From Actinomycetota bacterium (lineage in GTDB: Bacteria; Actinomycetota; Acidimicrobiia; Spongiisociales; UBA5794): 10,277 nucleotides of DNA. The stretch lies in assembly GCA_003648875.1 (NCBI GenBank), contig QMQC01000036.1, positions 1 through 10,277 of the forward strand, written 5' to 3'. A program made the translations under genes and the position numbers. Positions 1 through 6,338 of the stretch are shown here, in pieces; position 1 is the first letter of the stretch, and each line of letters begins with the position of its first letter. The notes beneath the pieces are model-generated. The model ran no database searches and was not told the origin of the DNA. It saw only the letters and a list, made by a program, of their open reading frames with translations.

Positions 1-214
1 ACTGATCATCGGCGATGATCACGGTGCCGCCGTACCCCGGACCAGAGGGTGCTCGAGTTGTCGTCGTCGTGGACGACGCGGTGGTCGCAGTCGCCGGGAC
101 GGTGCTCGACGTCGTTGTCAGCGTTGCAGGTGGCGCGGCGACCTCATCAACCGGCCTGGTGCATGCCACCACAACGAGAGCGAGGGCTACGCCCCCAAAG
201 AGCAACCGTCTCAT
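1..214 (-). CDS. Lipoprotein, probable ABC-transporter substrate-binding protein (N-terminal part)
   Basis: This is the first 71 codons of a gene that runs off the left edge. It starts with ATG at 214. The product opens with MRRLL, a hydrophobic stretch and a lipobox ending VVVAC, so Cys18 should be lipidated after signal peptidase II cleavage and anchor the protein outside the membrane. About 40 Thr/Ser/Ala/Pro-rich residues follow (19-57), a flexible tether. The last visible residues, GYGGTVIIADDQ, resemble the first strand of mature family-5 (peptide/nickel type) solute-binding proteins. The lipoprotein call comes directly from sequence; the binding-protein call is inference from about 12 residues, and another tethered lipoprotein is possible. 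No clear Shine-Dalgarno precedes the start. The gene lies 60 nt downstream of nrdJ on the same strand, with a weak hairpin between them, so it may have its own promoter or be read through from nrdJ. Confidence 0.7.
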   Translation of the reverse strand, partial: MRRLLFGGVALALVVVACTRPVDEVAAPPATLTTTSSTVPATATTASSTTTTTRAPSGPGYGGTVIIADDQ

Positions 215-254
215 GAGACCAGCGTAACGCCGGCTGAATTCATTCTTCGGCTAT

Positions 255-275
255 AGACCGGAGGGAGTTCGGTCT
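255..275 (-). terminator. Weak hairpin just after nrdJ
   Basis: A 6-bp stem (AGACCG with CGGTCT, loop of 9) starts at the last base of the nrdJ stop codon. No T-run follows on the minus strand, so termination by this hairpin is only possible. It may instead be a 3'-end stabilising structure. Confidence 0.25.
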
Positions 276-3200
276 TAGCTGCAGCCCTTTGAATCGCCGC
301 AATTGAGACAGCGGAAGCACGAGCCGTTGCGGATCGTTATGTGGCCACAGGTGTCACACAAAGGGGCATCACCCATCTTGTCTGCAAGCAGCGCCTGAAC
401 CGCTGCCGTCTGGACCTCTTGTGCGGAGTGTGCGCCTTGGGGTGCAACATGGGCCGCAACCGGTGCAACGGATGTCTGTACGGCAGGCGCTGATCCGTTG
501 TCCGCGAATCTCGCCGCCCTTACCTGTGCCTCGATGTCCTGCTCCATCGCTGCTTCCGTCAGATCGAGCTGGAACCCGGCATCGACCGCGGCGCCCTTCG
601 GCGGCTCGGGCAGATCACCGGTGCGATCCGGCGGCACCTGGGCCAGCTCGTCCCTGTGGAGGTATTCCACACCGAGAGCCCTGAACACATAGTCGACGAT
701 CGAGTTCGCCATCTTGATGTTCGGGTGCCCCTCGACCATGCCACGAGGCTCGAACGTCTGGAACGTGAACGTGTCGACGTACTCCTCGAGCGGGACGCCG
801 TATTGGAGGCCCTTGCTCACAGCAATGGCGAAACAACCGAGAATGCCCCGAAGTGTCGCCCCTTCTTTTGCGAGATCCAGGAAGATCTCCCCGAGTGTGC
901 CGTCGTCGTACTCGCCCGTGCGAAGGAACACCTTGTGACCGCCGATGCGAGCTTCCTGGGTGAACCCGATACGCCGCGATGGCAGCAGGAACCGCGGTCT
1001 TGGCATTGCTTCGTATGCCGTTGTGGGAGACATCCCAGGTCGGTACATCCCTGAGAAAATGTCCACGTCGCGCTCGATCGCTGCGGTGATCCCATCGATC
1101 TCTTCGTCGGATGTACCTTCATCGGACGTGGACGACAACGGTTGGGATGCCTTCGAGCCATCCCTGTAGAGCGCCATTGCCTTGAGTCCGAGCTCCCATG
1201 ACATCTGGTAGGACTCTTTGATGTCCTCGATGGTCGCTTCATTCGGCATGTTGATGGTCTTGCTGATCGCACCGGATATGAAAGGCTGTGCAGCAGCCAT
1301 CATCTTGATGTGACCGATGTGATGGATGTAGCGCTCGCCGTACTTGCCGTTCTTGTTGGCCGTGTCGAACACTGGTAGGTGCTCATCTCGGAGTCCGGGT
1401 GCGCCCTCGATGGTTTGGCGGCCGCAGATGACGTCGTTTGCCTCCCTTATGTCATCTTCTGAGAATCCGAGTGCCGACAACATGTTGAACCCGAGGCCGT
1501 TGTACTCCTCTGCGGTGAAGCCGAGGCGCTGCATCGTCTCTTCGCCCAATATCCACTGGTTGAAAGCAAATCCGATCTCAAATACGCCAGGCAGCGTCGC
1601 CTCGATTTTGGCAATGTCCTCGTCGGTGAAACCGTTCGAGCGGAGCGTCTCTGTGTTGACGGCCGGTGCACCTTCGAGGCTCATTGTTCCAACCACGAAG
1701 TCGATGATGTCCCTGATCGTTGATTCGTCGTACCCGAGGTGTGCAAGTGCCGGTGCGATCGACTGGTTGGCGATCTTGAAGTAGCCGCCACCGGCGAGCT
1801 TCTTGAACTTGACAAGAGCAAAATCGGGTTCGACACCTGTCGTGTCACAATCCATCAGCAGTCCGATTGTTCCTGTTGGCGCAAGACACGTGGACTGTGC
1901 ATTGCGGTAGCCGTGCTCCGCGCCAAGGCTCACTGCCGTGTCCCACGCATTGCGCGCAGCGGCGAGCATGACGGGTGGGCACACATCCTTGTCTATTCCA
2001 ACAACGGTGTGGCCGACTGAGTCGTACTCGGACTGGTCGGCACCATACGCAGCCCTCTGGTGATTCCGCATCACACGCAACATCGAGTCCGAGTTGTCGT
2101 GATACGAAGGGAACGGTCCGACGACAGAAGCCATCTCCGCAGACGCTGCATAGGAGTACCCGGTAAGCATCGAAGTGAGTGCGCCTGCGATCGCGCGGCC
2201 CTCCTCAGAGTCATACGCGATGCCCATCCGCATGAGGATCGAGCCGAGGTTGGCGTAACCGAGACCGAGGGTGCGGTAGTCGTGGGAACCCTGTGCAATG
2301 GCTTCGGAGGGGAAGTGTGCCATCGTCACCGAGATCTCGAGAACCATCGTCCAGATCCGGATCGCGTATCTGTAGCTCTCCAGGTCGAACGTCCCCGTGT
2401 CGTCGTCGTAGAACTTGCCGAGATTCAAGGACGCAAGGTTGCAGGCAGTGTTGTCCAGAAACATGTATTCGGAGCACGGGTTTGAGGCCCGGATCTGACC
2501 ACCGGCGGGGGAGGTGTGCCACTCGTTGATGGTCGTGTGGAATTGGACGCCAGGATCGGCAGACGCCCAAGCTGCCTGTGCGATCTGATGCCACAGATCA
2601 CGGGCCTTGACGGTCTTCATGGGTGCGCCGTCGGTGCGACGAGTCAGGTTCCAATCTTCGTCTGCCATGACGGCCTCGACGAACTCGTTCGTCATTCGGA
2701 CCGTGTTGTTCGAGTTCTGGCCAGACACAGTGGCGTATGCCTCGCCGTTGAAATCCGATGAATAGCCGGCAGCGATGAGTGTCTTCACCTTCTCCTCTTC
2801 GACCGCCTTCCAGTTGATGAAGGTCTCGATGTCGGGGTGATCGACGTCGAGGATCACCATCTTTGCGGCGCGACGGGTTGTTCCACCCGACTTGATCGCT
2901 CCAGCGGCGCGATCGCCGACCTTGAGGAAGGACATCAAACCAGAGGACTTACCGCCACCTGAGAGCGGCTCGCCTTCGGCCCTGAGGTTGGAGAAGTTGG
3001 TGCCCGTGCCTGATCCGAACTTGAAGAGACGAGCTTCCCTGACCCAGAGGTCCATGATGCCGCCTGCGTTGACGAGGTCGTCATCGACGGATTGGATGAA
3101 ACACGCGTGGGGTGATGGCCTGCTGTAGGAATCCGGGGAGGCTGTGAGTTCCTCAGACTCCGGGTCGACGAACCAGAAGCCTTGTTCTGGCCCCTCGATG

Positions 3201-3661
3201 CCGTAGCGATGGTGCAGCCCTGTGTTGAACCATTGGGGAGAGTTTGGTGCTGCCATCTGATGCAGCAGCATGTACGCAAGCTCGTCCTCGAATGCCTGGG
3301 CGTCCTGTGGGGTTGCGAAATAGCCCTTCTCCTCGCCCCACCAGCGCCACGTGTTTGCGAGCCTGTCGATGACCTGGCGAGCCGAGCGCTCCGGGCCGGT
3401 GACCGGTTCACCAGAATCGTCGAGGATTTTGTTGCCTGCATCATCGAACTGGGGGACACCGGCCTTGCGGAAGTACTTGGAAACCATGATGTCCGCTGCA
3501 ACCTGGGACCATTCTGCGGGGATCTCTGCATCGGTCATCTCGAAGACGACAGACCCGTCCGGATTCGTGATCCGCGAATCACGCGTTGACCATTCGACGG
3601 TGTCGTACGGGCTGACGCCCTCAGTGGTGTACCGCCTTTCGACGCTGAGTCCTGCTGCCAT
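275..3661 (-). CDS. nrdJ: Adenosylcobalamin-dependent ribonucleoside reductase (class II)
   Basis: This enzyme reduces ribonucleotides to deoxyribonucleotides, using adenosylcobalamin to make the active-site thiyl radical. It needs no oxygen and no separate radical subunit. Numbered from the preferred start (1128 aa), the NPCSE loop supplies Asn394, Cys396 (thiyl radical) and Glu398. Cys407, in the NTACNLASLNL segment 11 residues later, and Cys187, in HACFIQS, form the redox pair. This arrangement matches characterised class II enzymes. SPQWFNTG, the phosphate-binding segment APTGTIG and a C-terminal TSCPD-type domain are also present. The tail carries CxxC (1102/1105), CxxC (1115/1118) and a final Cys1121/Cys1127 pair, as expected for a zinc ribbon and swinging redox tail. 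The reading frame stays open to a GTG at 3760, but that extension spans the NrdR and DnaA boxes. The ATG at 3661 has GAGAAGG 6 nt upstream, and the protein becomes family-like right after it (GLSVERRYTTEGVSPYD). No ATP-cone or intein was seen. Confidence 0.97.
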   Translation of the reverse strand: MAAGLSVERRYTTEGVSPYDTVEWSTRDSRITNPDGSVVFEMTDAEIPAEWSQVAADIMVSKYFRKAGVPQFDDAGNKILDDSGEPVTGPERSARQVIDRLANTWRWWGEEKGYFATPQDAQAFEDELAYMLLHQMAAPNSPQWFNTGLHHRYGIEGPEQGFWFVDPESEELTASPDSYSRPSPHACFIQSVDDDLVNAGGIMDLWVREARLFKFGSGTGTNFSNLRAEGEPLSGGGKSSGLMSFLKVGDRAAGAIKSGGTTRRAAKMVILDVDHPDIETFINWKAVEEEKVKTLIAAGYSSDFNGEAYATVSGQNSNNTVRMTNEFVEAVMADEDWNLTRRTDGAPMKTVKARDLWHQIAQAAWASADPGVQFHTTINEWHTSPAGGQIRASNPCSEYMFLDNTACNLASLNLGKFYDDDTGTFDLESYRYAIRIWTMVLEISVTMAHFPSEAIAQGSHDYRTLGLGYANLGSILMRMGIAYDSEEGRAIAGALTSMLTGYSYAASAEMASVVGPFPSYHDNSDSMLRVMRNHQRAAYGADQSEYDSVGHTVVGIDKDVCPPVMLAAARNAWDTAVSLGAEHGYRNAQSTCLAPTGTIGLLMDCDTTGVEPDFALVKFKKLAGGGYFKIANQSIAPALAHLGYDESTIRDIIDFVVGTMSLEGAPAVNTETLRSNGFTDEDIAKIEATLPGVFEIGFAFNQWILGEETMQRLGFTAEEYNGLGFNMLSALGFSEDDIREANDVICGRQTIEGAPGLRDEHLPVFDTANKNGKYGERYIHHIGHIKMMAAAQPFISGAISKTINMPNEATIEDIKESYQMSWELGLKAMALYRDGSKASQPLSSTSDEGTSDEEIDGITAAIERDVDIFSGMYRPGMSPTTAYEAMPRPRFLLPSRRIGFTQEARIGGHKVFLRTGEYDDGTLGEIFLDLAKEGATLRGILGCFAIAVSKGLQYGVPLEEYVDTFTFQTFEPRGMVEGHPNIKMANSIVDYVFRALGVEYLHRDELAQVPPDRTGDLPEPPKGAAVDAGFQLDLTEAAMEQDIEAQVRAARFADNGSAPAVQTSVAPVAAHVAPQGAHSAQEVQTAAVQALLADKMGDAPLCDTCGHITIRNGSCFRCLNCGDSKGCS

Positions 3662-3667
3662 AGGTTG

Positions 3668-3674
3668 CCTTCTC
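3668..3674 (-). promoter_or_regulatory. Ribosome binding site that fixes the nrdJ start
   Basis: On the minus strand GAGAAGG lies 6 nt before the ATG at 3661. No comparable site precedes the in-frame GTG at 3760. This decides for the shorter 1128-residue NrdJ. Confidence 0.8.
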
Positions 3675-3701
3675 TCGACCTGGCGCCACCCATCCGGTGG
3701 C

Positions 3702-3722
3702 ATATCCACAAGTTTGTCCACA
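3702..3722 (+). promoter_or_regulatory. Pair of DnaA-box-like sequences in the nrdJ leader
   Basis: ATATCCACA (3702-3710) and TTGTCCACA (3714-3722) lie in the same orientation with start points 12 bp apart. The second is the preferred DnaA box of Streptomyces and Mycobacterium. The first differs from the E. coli consensus TTATCCACA at one position. DnaA is known to regulate nrdAB in E. coli; that it acts here is inference. The sites fall between the predicted transcription start and the nrdJ start codon. Confidence 0.5.
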
Positions 3723-3723
3723 A

Positions 3724-3739
3724 TCACAACATGTTGTGT
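3724..3739. promoter_or_regulatory. NrdR box 1 (promoter-distal)
   Basis: TCACAACATGTTGTGT contains a perfect 14-bp palindrome (3725-3738) and fits the NrdR consensus, roughly aCACwAyATrTwGTGt, almost throughout. NrdR is the ATP-cone repressor of bacterial ribonucleotide reductase genes and normally uses two boxes about three helical turns apart. The centre lies 33 bp from that of box 2. Confidence 0.85.
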
Positions 3740-3756
3740 CTGTGATGTCCATGTAC

Positions 3757-3772
3757 CCACTACATGTTGCGT
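3757..3772. promoter_or_regulatory. NrdR box 2 (promoter-proximal)
   Basis: CCACTACATGTTGCGT fits the NrdR consensus with one clear deviation (C instead of T near the right end). It lies a few bases downstream of the predicted nrdJ transcription start, where a bound repressor would block initiation or promoter escape. Together with box 1 it forms the usual pair. Confidence 0.8.
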
Positions 3773-3781
3773 GGCTGCACG

Positions 3782-3810
3782 AGTGTAATTACATTGTTGT
3801 CATTCGTCAA
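3782..3810 (-). promoter_or_regulatory. nrdJ promoter, sigma70/HrdB type
   Basis: Read on the minus strand, TTGACG (3810-3805) and TACACT (3787-3782) are separated by exactly 17 bp, close to the TTGACA/TATAAT consensus. Transcription would start near 3775, giving a leader of about 114 nt that contains both NrdR boxes and both DnaA-like boxes. Confidence 0.7.
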
Positions 3811-3904
3811 CTACTACTCAGATCGCGCGGATTTCGGTCGATCCGGGGGAAGTTACGGCATTTCTAGCGGTCCCGTGTGACACATTGCCAGCTGAGGCGC
3901 AACC

Positions 3905-3934
3905 CACTTTTCGCGAAGGTGAACACTTTTCGCG
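3905..3934. repeat. Direct repeat CACTTTTCGCG, period 19
   Basis: CACTTTTCGCG occurs at 3905-3915 and again at 3924-3934, separated by 8 bp. Two identical 11-mers about two helical turns apart suggest a dimeric regulator site. However, they lie about 95 bp upstream of the nrdJ -35 element and 3' of the MFS gene. The function is unknown. Confidence 0.6.
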
Positions 3935-3953
3935 TCTTTGCCTCTCACCGAGC

Positions 3954-3981
3954 TTCGAAATCCGCTCTTTCGGATTTCGAA
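3954..3981 (-). terminator. Perfect 11-bp hairpin downstream of the MFS operon
   Basis: TTCGAAATCCG (3954-3964) and CGGATTTCGAA (3971-3981) are exact inverse complements around a 6-nt loop. The hairpin begins 6 nt after the MFS stop codon, the usual place for an intrinsic terminator. No T-run follows on the minus strand, so it could be a U-tract-less terminator or a protective 3' stem. Confidence 0.55.
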
Positions 3982-3987
3982 CTTCGG

Positions 3988-5412
3988 CTATCGGCTTTCG
4001 GTATTCGCTCTCTCGCGAAGGGTCTCCCTCACCGCTTCTATGTCCGCCGGACAGGTCTTTGAAACCTTCCAATAGCACCAGCCGGTCGGAAGGAAGAACA
4101 CCTGGAACAGTGAGAGGCCGAGAGCGAGATTGAACGGAGGCGGAAGGATCTTTCGGAACGCGTCGGCCGTGACGGTTGTCAATCCTGTCCCGACCGCACG
4201 CCCCGTTCCGTTGATGAAGTTCCCGACGCCGAACACGGTGCCGCGGTGCTCGGGGAGGTTGACATCAGCGATCAGGGCGAACCAATTCGGCGAGTCCGCC
4301 GAGGTGAGGGCAAGTGCGATGATCGCTGACAAGAATGCAAGGGCGACCCAAGGGTTCGTGACGATTGCGGTGAGCACCTCAGGGATGAACGTCACCGTAC
4401 TTGCCCCATCGGTCACGTCCAGACCCCGCAACGGCACCCAGAAGAAGACGAGGAAGAATGGGATGGCCGAGAGGATGCCGATCGCCGACACGTAGGCCCG
4501 TCCTGAGAGGTCACGGCGTTGCCACCGGTCCCCGATATGGCCGAACAGGATCGAGAACAGCGCTCCGACAGTGAAGAGAGCCGCAAACAGACCACCCACC
4601 CGTTGACCGGTCGCCTGGGAGTAACCCTCGGCAATGACCTTCTCCTGGTAGAGCAGTGGCACCCAGATGAGAGACCCATATGCCACCTGGGCCGTGAGGC
4701 CCTGGAGGACGAGCCAACGGTTGGTCTTGACGTTGCGAAGTTCCTGAATCTGTGCGGTGTCGATCGCATAGTCGTACTTCTCGCCGCCGGCATACAGCTC
4801 CTGGAGTTCAGGTTCCTTGAAGCCGCGCGGGGCCTCGAATGTCGTCAGGAACAGGAGCGAGAACAGGAAGCCTGCAACGGCGAGGATCATGAACGGAGGT
4901 GTGTGGCTGTCTGCTCCTGCCTGAGACGCGAGCAGACTCCCGACGAGTGAACCGATCCCCTGGCTGAGTCCCCAGAAGGACATCGCAAGCCCTCGTCTCC
5001 TCGGAGCAATGAAGTCGGAGATGACAGAGAACCCGACCGAGGCGATCGATCCGAGTCCAACGCCCGCAATGACCTGGAGACCCAGAAGCGACCAGTACGA
5101 AGTTGTGATCCCCGAAGACCCGACAGCGACCGCCCATATGATCGTCCCCCACAAAAGCAGCTTCTTGCGGTCCCTCGAGTCGGCGAGATAGCCCCACACG
5201 ACCGCGGTAACGGCGGTTGTGAGCACTTGGGCGCCTGTGAGTATCCCGATCGCTGTGGTACCCACCTCGAATGTCTCCCGAAGCTGGGGAACCATCGATG
5301 GGATGAGAGCGATCGCGGCATTGTCGAGGGAAGCGAGGATCACGAACACGACGATCGTGTAGATCACATGTGCATTTCCGCCCCACCAGGCGCGGCGAAC
5401 CGTCGTTGTCAT
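3988..5412 (-). CDS. Major facilitator superfamily transporter
   Basis: A 474-residue inner-membrane secondary transporter with the hydrophobic pattern of twelve helices. The first helix is at about residues 15-36. The classic MFS loop 2-3 motif appears as GYLADSRDRKKLL near 74-86, and a degenerate second copy, GHIGDRWQRR, appears in the loop 8-9 position. A charged cytoplasmic loop (about 193-232) divides the two six-helix halves. The half after it contains ADSPNWF and NFINGTGRAVG segments that recall Spinster-like and related MFS carriers. The substrate cannot be read from sequence. It is the last gene of a likely operon, starting 27 nt after the stop of the small membrane protein. The ATG at 5412 lacks a good Shine-Dalgarno, so translation may depend on coupling. 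The C-terminal residues (RANTESR) run into CCGAA-rich low-complexity DNA, so the natural end may have shifted by a few residues. Confidence 0.93.
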   Translation of the reverse strand: MTTTVRRAWWGGNAHVIYTIVVFVILASLDNAAIALIPSMVPQLRETFEVGTTAIGILTGAQVLTTAVTAVVWGYLADSRDRKKLLLWGTIIWAVAVGSSGITTSYWSLLGLQVIAGVGLGSIASVGFSVISDFIAPRRRGLAMSFWGLSQGIGSLVGSLLASQAGADSHTPPFMILAVAGFLFSLLFLTTFEAPRGFKEPELQELYAGGEKYDYAIDTAQIQELRNVKTNRWLVLQGLTAQVAYGSLIWVPLLYQEKVIAEGYSQATGQRVGGLFAALFTVGALFSILFGHIGDRWQRRDLSGRAYVSAIGILSAIPFFLVFFWVPLRGLDVTDGASTVTFIPEVLTAIVTNPWVALAFLSAIIALALTSADSPNWFALIADVNLPEHRGTVFGVGNFINGTGRAVGTGLTTVTADAFRKILPPPFNLALGLSLFQVFFLPTGWCYWKVSKTCPADIEAVRETLRERANTESR

Positions 5413-5439
5413 ATCCCCATCGTGGCAGCTACTCCTCGA

Positions 5440-5712
5440 CTACTCGGTCGGGGGCTCCTCGATCTCGGCCGGAGTCGTGTCGTCCACGATTTCCTCCGGA
5501 TCCGGAGGAGCGGAGGTCTCCATGACCTTCGGTGTGCTGCCGAACGGTGCCCAGGCTGCGAGCGCGAGCCCGAGGACAATGCCAACCAGCGGCAATATCC
5601 ACAACAGGTCTGAGTGGAGTGGGACAACGCCATAAAGGATCAGCGTCAACCCGCCGAACAGGCCGAACATGAAGCCTGCGATGATTCCGAGAATCGGTCG
5701 ACCCTTCATCAT
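5440..5712 (-). CDS. Small two-helix membrane protein with acidic tail
   Basis: Ninety residues. Two hydrophobic helices are visible (about 7-30 and 35-57), followed by a Pro/Glu/Asp-rich tail (about 64-90) that is strongly acidic. I do not recognise a family. The ATG at 5712 overlaps the TGA of the upstream secreted-protein gene in the 4-nt arrangement ATGA, a hallmark of translational coupling. A second ATG follows directly, so the true start could be one codon later. Helix-tail layout and coupling suggest that it partners the membrane-anchored upstream product, but this is inference. It could be real yet non-conserved; overlap, composition and intact frame argue that it is a gene. Confidence 0.75.
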   Translation of the reverse strand: MMKGRPILGIIAGFMFGLFGGLTLILYGVVPLHSDLLWILPLVGIVLGLALAAWAPFGSTPKVMETSAPPDPEEIVDDTTPAEIEEPPTE

Positions 5713-6257
5713 GCCACCCTCTTCTTCATACCGGCACCGATGGTTGCTGCACCGAACACGACGGTACCTGTGGCACCGATGAGCGCAGCCGCTCCTGGAT
5801 CACCGTCGAGCTTCATGGTCACTGCAACAGCGCAGTCCTGCCCCTGCTGGGTGTGTGCTGCTGAGACTTCGAGCTGCACGCCTCGTGGGACGAAACCGGG
5901 GACATCGTATGTGTATGTACCTGCGTCCGAGACTTCCACCGTCTCTCCCGACCACGGAACGACTGTCCAGTTGAAGCGCGGCAACCGTACGTCGACACCA
6001 CCGGCGAATGGGACTTCGTCATCGGGCGGTGGAAGGTTGATACTCCCTTGGTACACGACAGTGTCTTCCTCCGGCACGATCACAACCTCGCTGAGCGGCG
6101 TGCTCTCTGTAACCGTTGTGCCATCTGAGAACTCGGCGCTGCCGGTGCATCCGCCCTGGAACACCTCTGCTCCGGCGGGCGACGCCAAGCCCACCGCCCA
6201 GAACATGGTGATCGTTCCGAGCAGCACAATGCTCGCTGTCCTACGTTTGTCTCGCAT
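5709..6257 (-). CDS. Secreted protein with C-terminal membrane anchor, family unknown
   Basis: From the ATG at 6257 the product has 182 residues. An in-frame GTG at 6281 is rejected because GGGAGG lies 7 nt before 6257 and MRDKRR makes a proper signal-peptide n-region. A Sec signal peptide ends at ASPAGA, with likely cleavage after residue 30. The mature part (31-150) is rich in Thr, Val, Pro and Gly and looks like a beta-sandwich. It has two cysteines (37 and 142) that could form a disulfide. A Gly/Ala-rich hydrophobic segment (about 154-177) and a short KKR tail form a C-terminal anchor, so the protein probably stands on the outer face of the membrane. The layout resembles uncharacterised actinobacterial secreted proteins with signal peptide, beta domain and anchor. 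It is the first gene of the operon with the small membrane protein and the MFS carrier. The function is unknown. Confidence 0.85.
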   Translation of the reverse strand: MRDKRRTASIVLLGTITMFWAVGLASPAGAEVFQGGCTGSAEFSDGTTVTESTPLSEVVIVPEEDTVVYQGSINLPPPDDEVPFAGGVDVRLPRFNWTVVPWSGETVEVSDAGTYTYDVPGFVPRGVQLEVSAAHTQQGQDCAVAVTMKLDGDPGAAALIGATGTVVFGAATIGAGMKKRVA

Positions 6258-6338
6258 ATTTCCGCCTCCCGTTGGTACCACGATAGACCGTCATTTCGGT
6301 CGTGTCCGGGGAATTACTCGCGGCGCTAGCCTCGGTGC
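6258..6338. promoter_or_regulatory. Divergent promoter region
   Basis: This 81-bp gap separates two divergent genes. On the plus strand TAGCCT (6327-6332) ends 6 nt before the ATG at 6339. With no Shine-Dalgarno present, this fits a leaderless mRNA starting at the A of ATG. On the minus strand CGGACA (6308-6303) and TATCGT (6285-6280) are 17 bp apart and could drive the 6257 operon. Both are motif-level inferences; the leaderless reading is the better one. Confidence 0.4.

Larger units (their letters stand above)
3811..3987. other. Non-coding spacer between the MFS gene and the nrdJ promoter
   Basis: I see no supportable gene here. Open frames through it are short and made of low-complexity CCGAA-type words. 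It contains the 19-bp-period direct repeat and the perfect hairpin listed separately. Confidence 0.6.

Noticed and set aside
15..227. 70-codon plus-strand frame at the left edge
   Set aside because: It is the complement shadow of the lipoprotein N-terminus. The minus strand shows a signal peptide, lipobox and linker, which the plus strand does not.
3750..3766. CATGTA/TACATG inverted repeat overlapping NrdR box 2
   Set aside because: A 6-bp pair with a 5-nt loop is explained by the ACATGT cores of the NrdR-type sequence and its surroundings. I do not treat it as a separate operator.
3818..4078. 86-codon minus-strand frame at the end of the MFS gene
   Set aside because: It is low-complexity Arg/Ser/Glu sequence from CCGAA-type words, overlaps the MFS 3' end in another frame and includes the hairpin.
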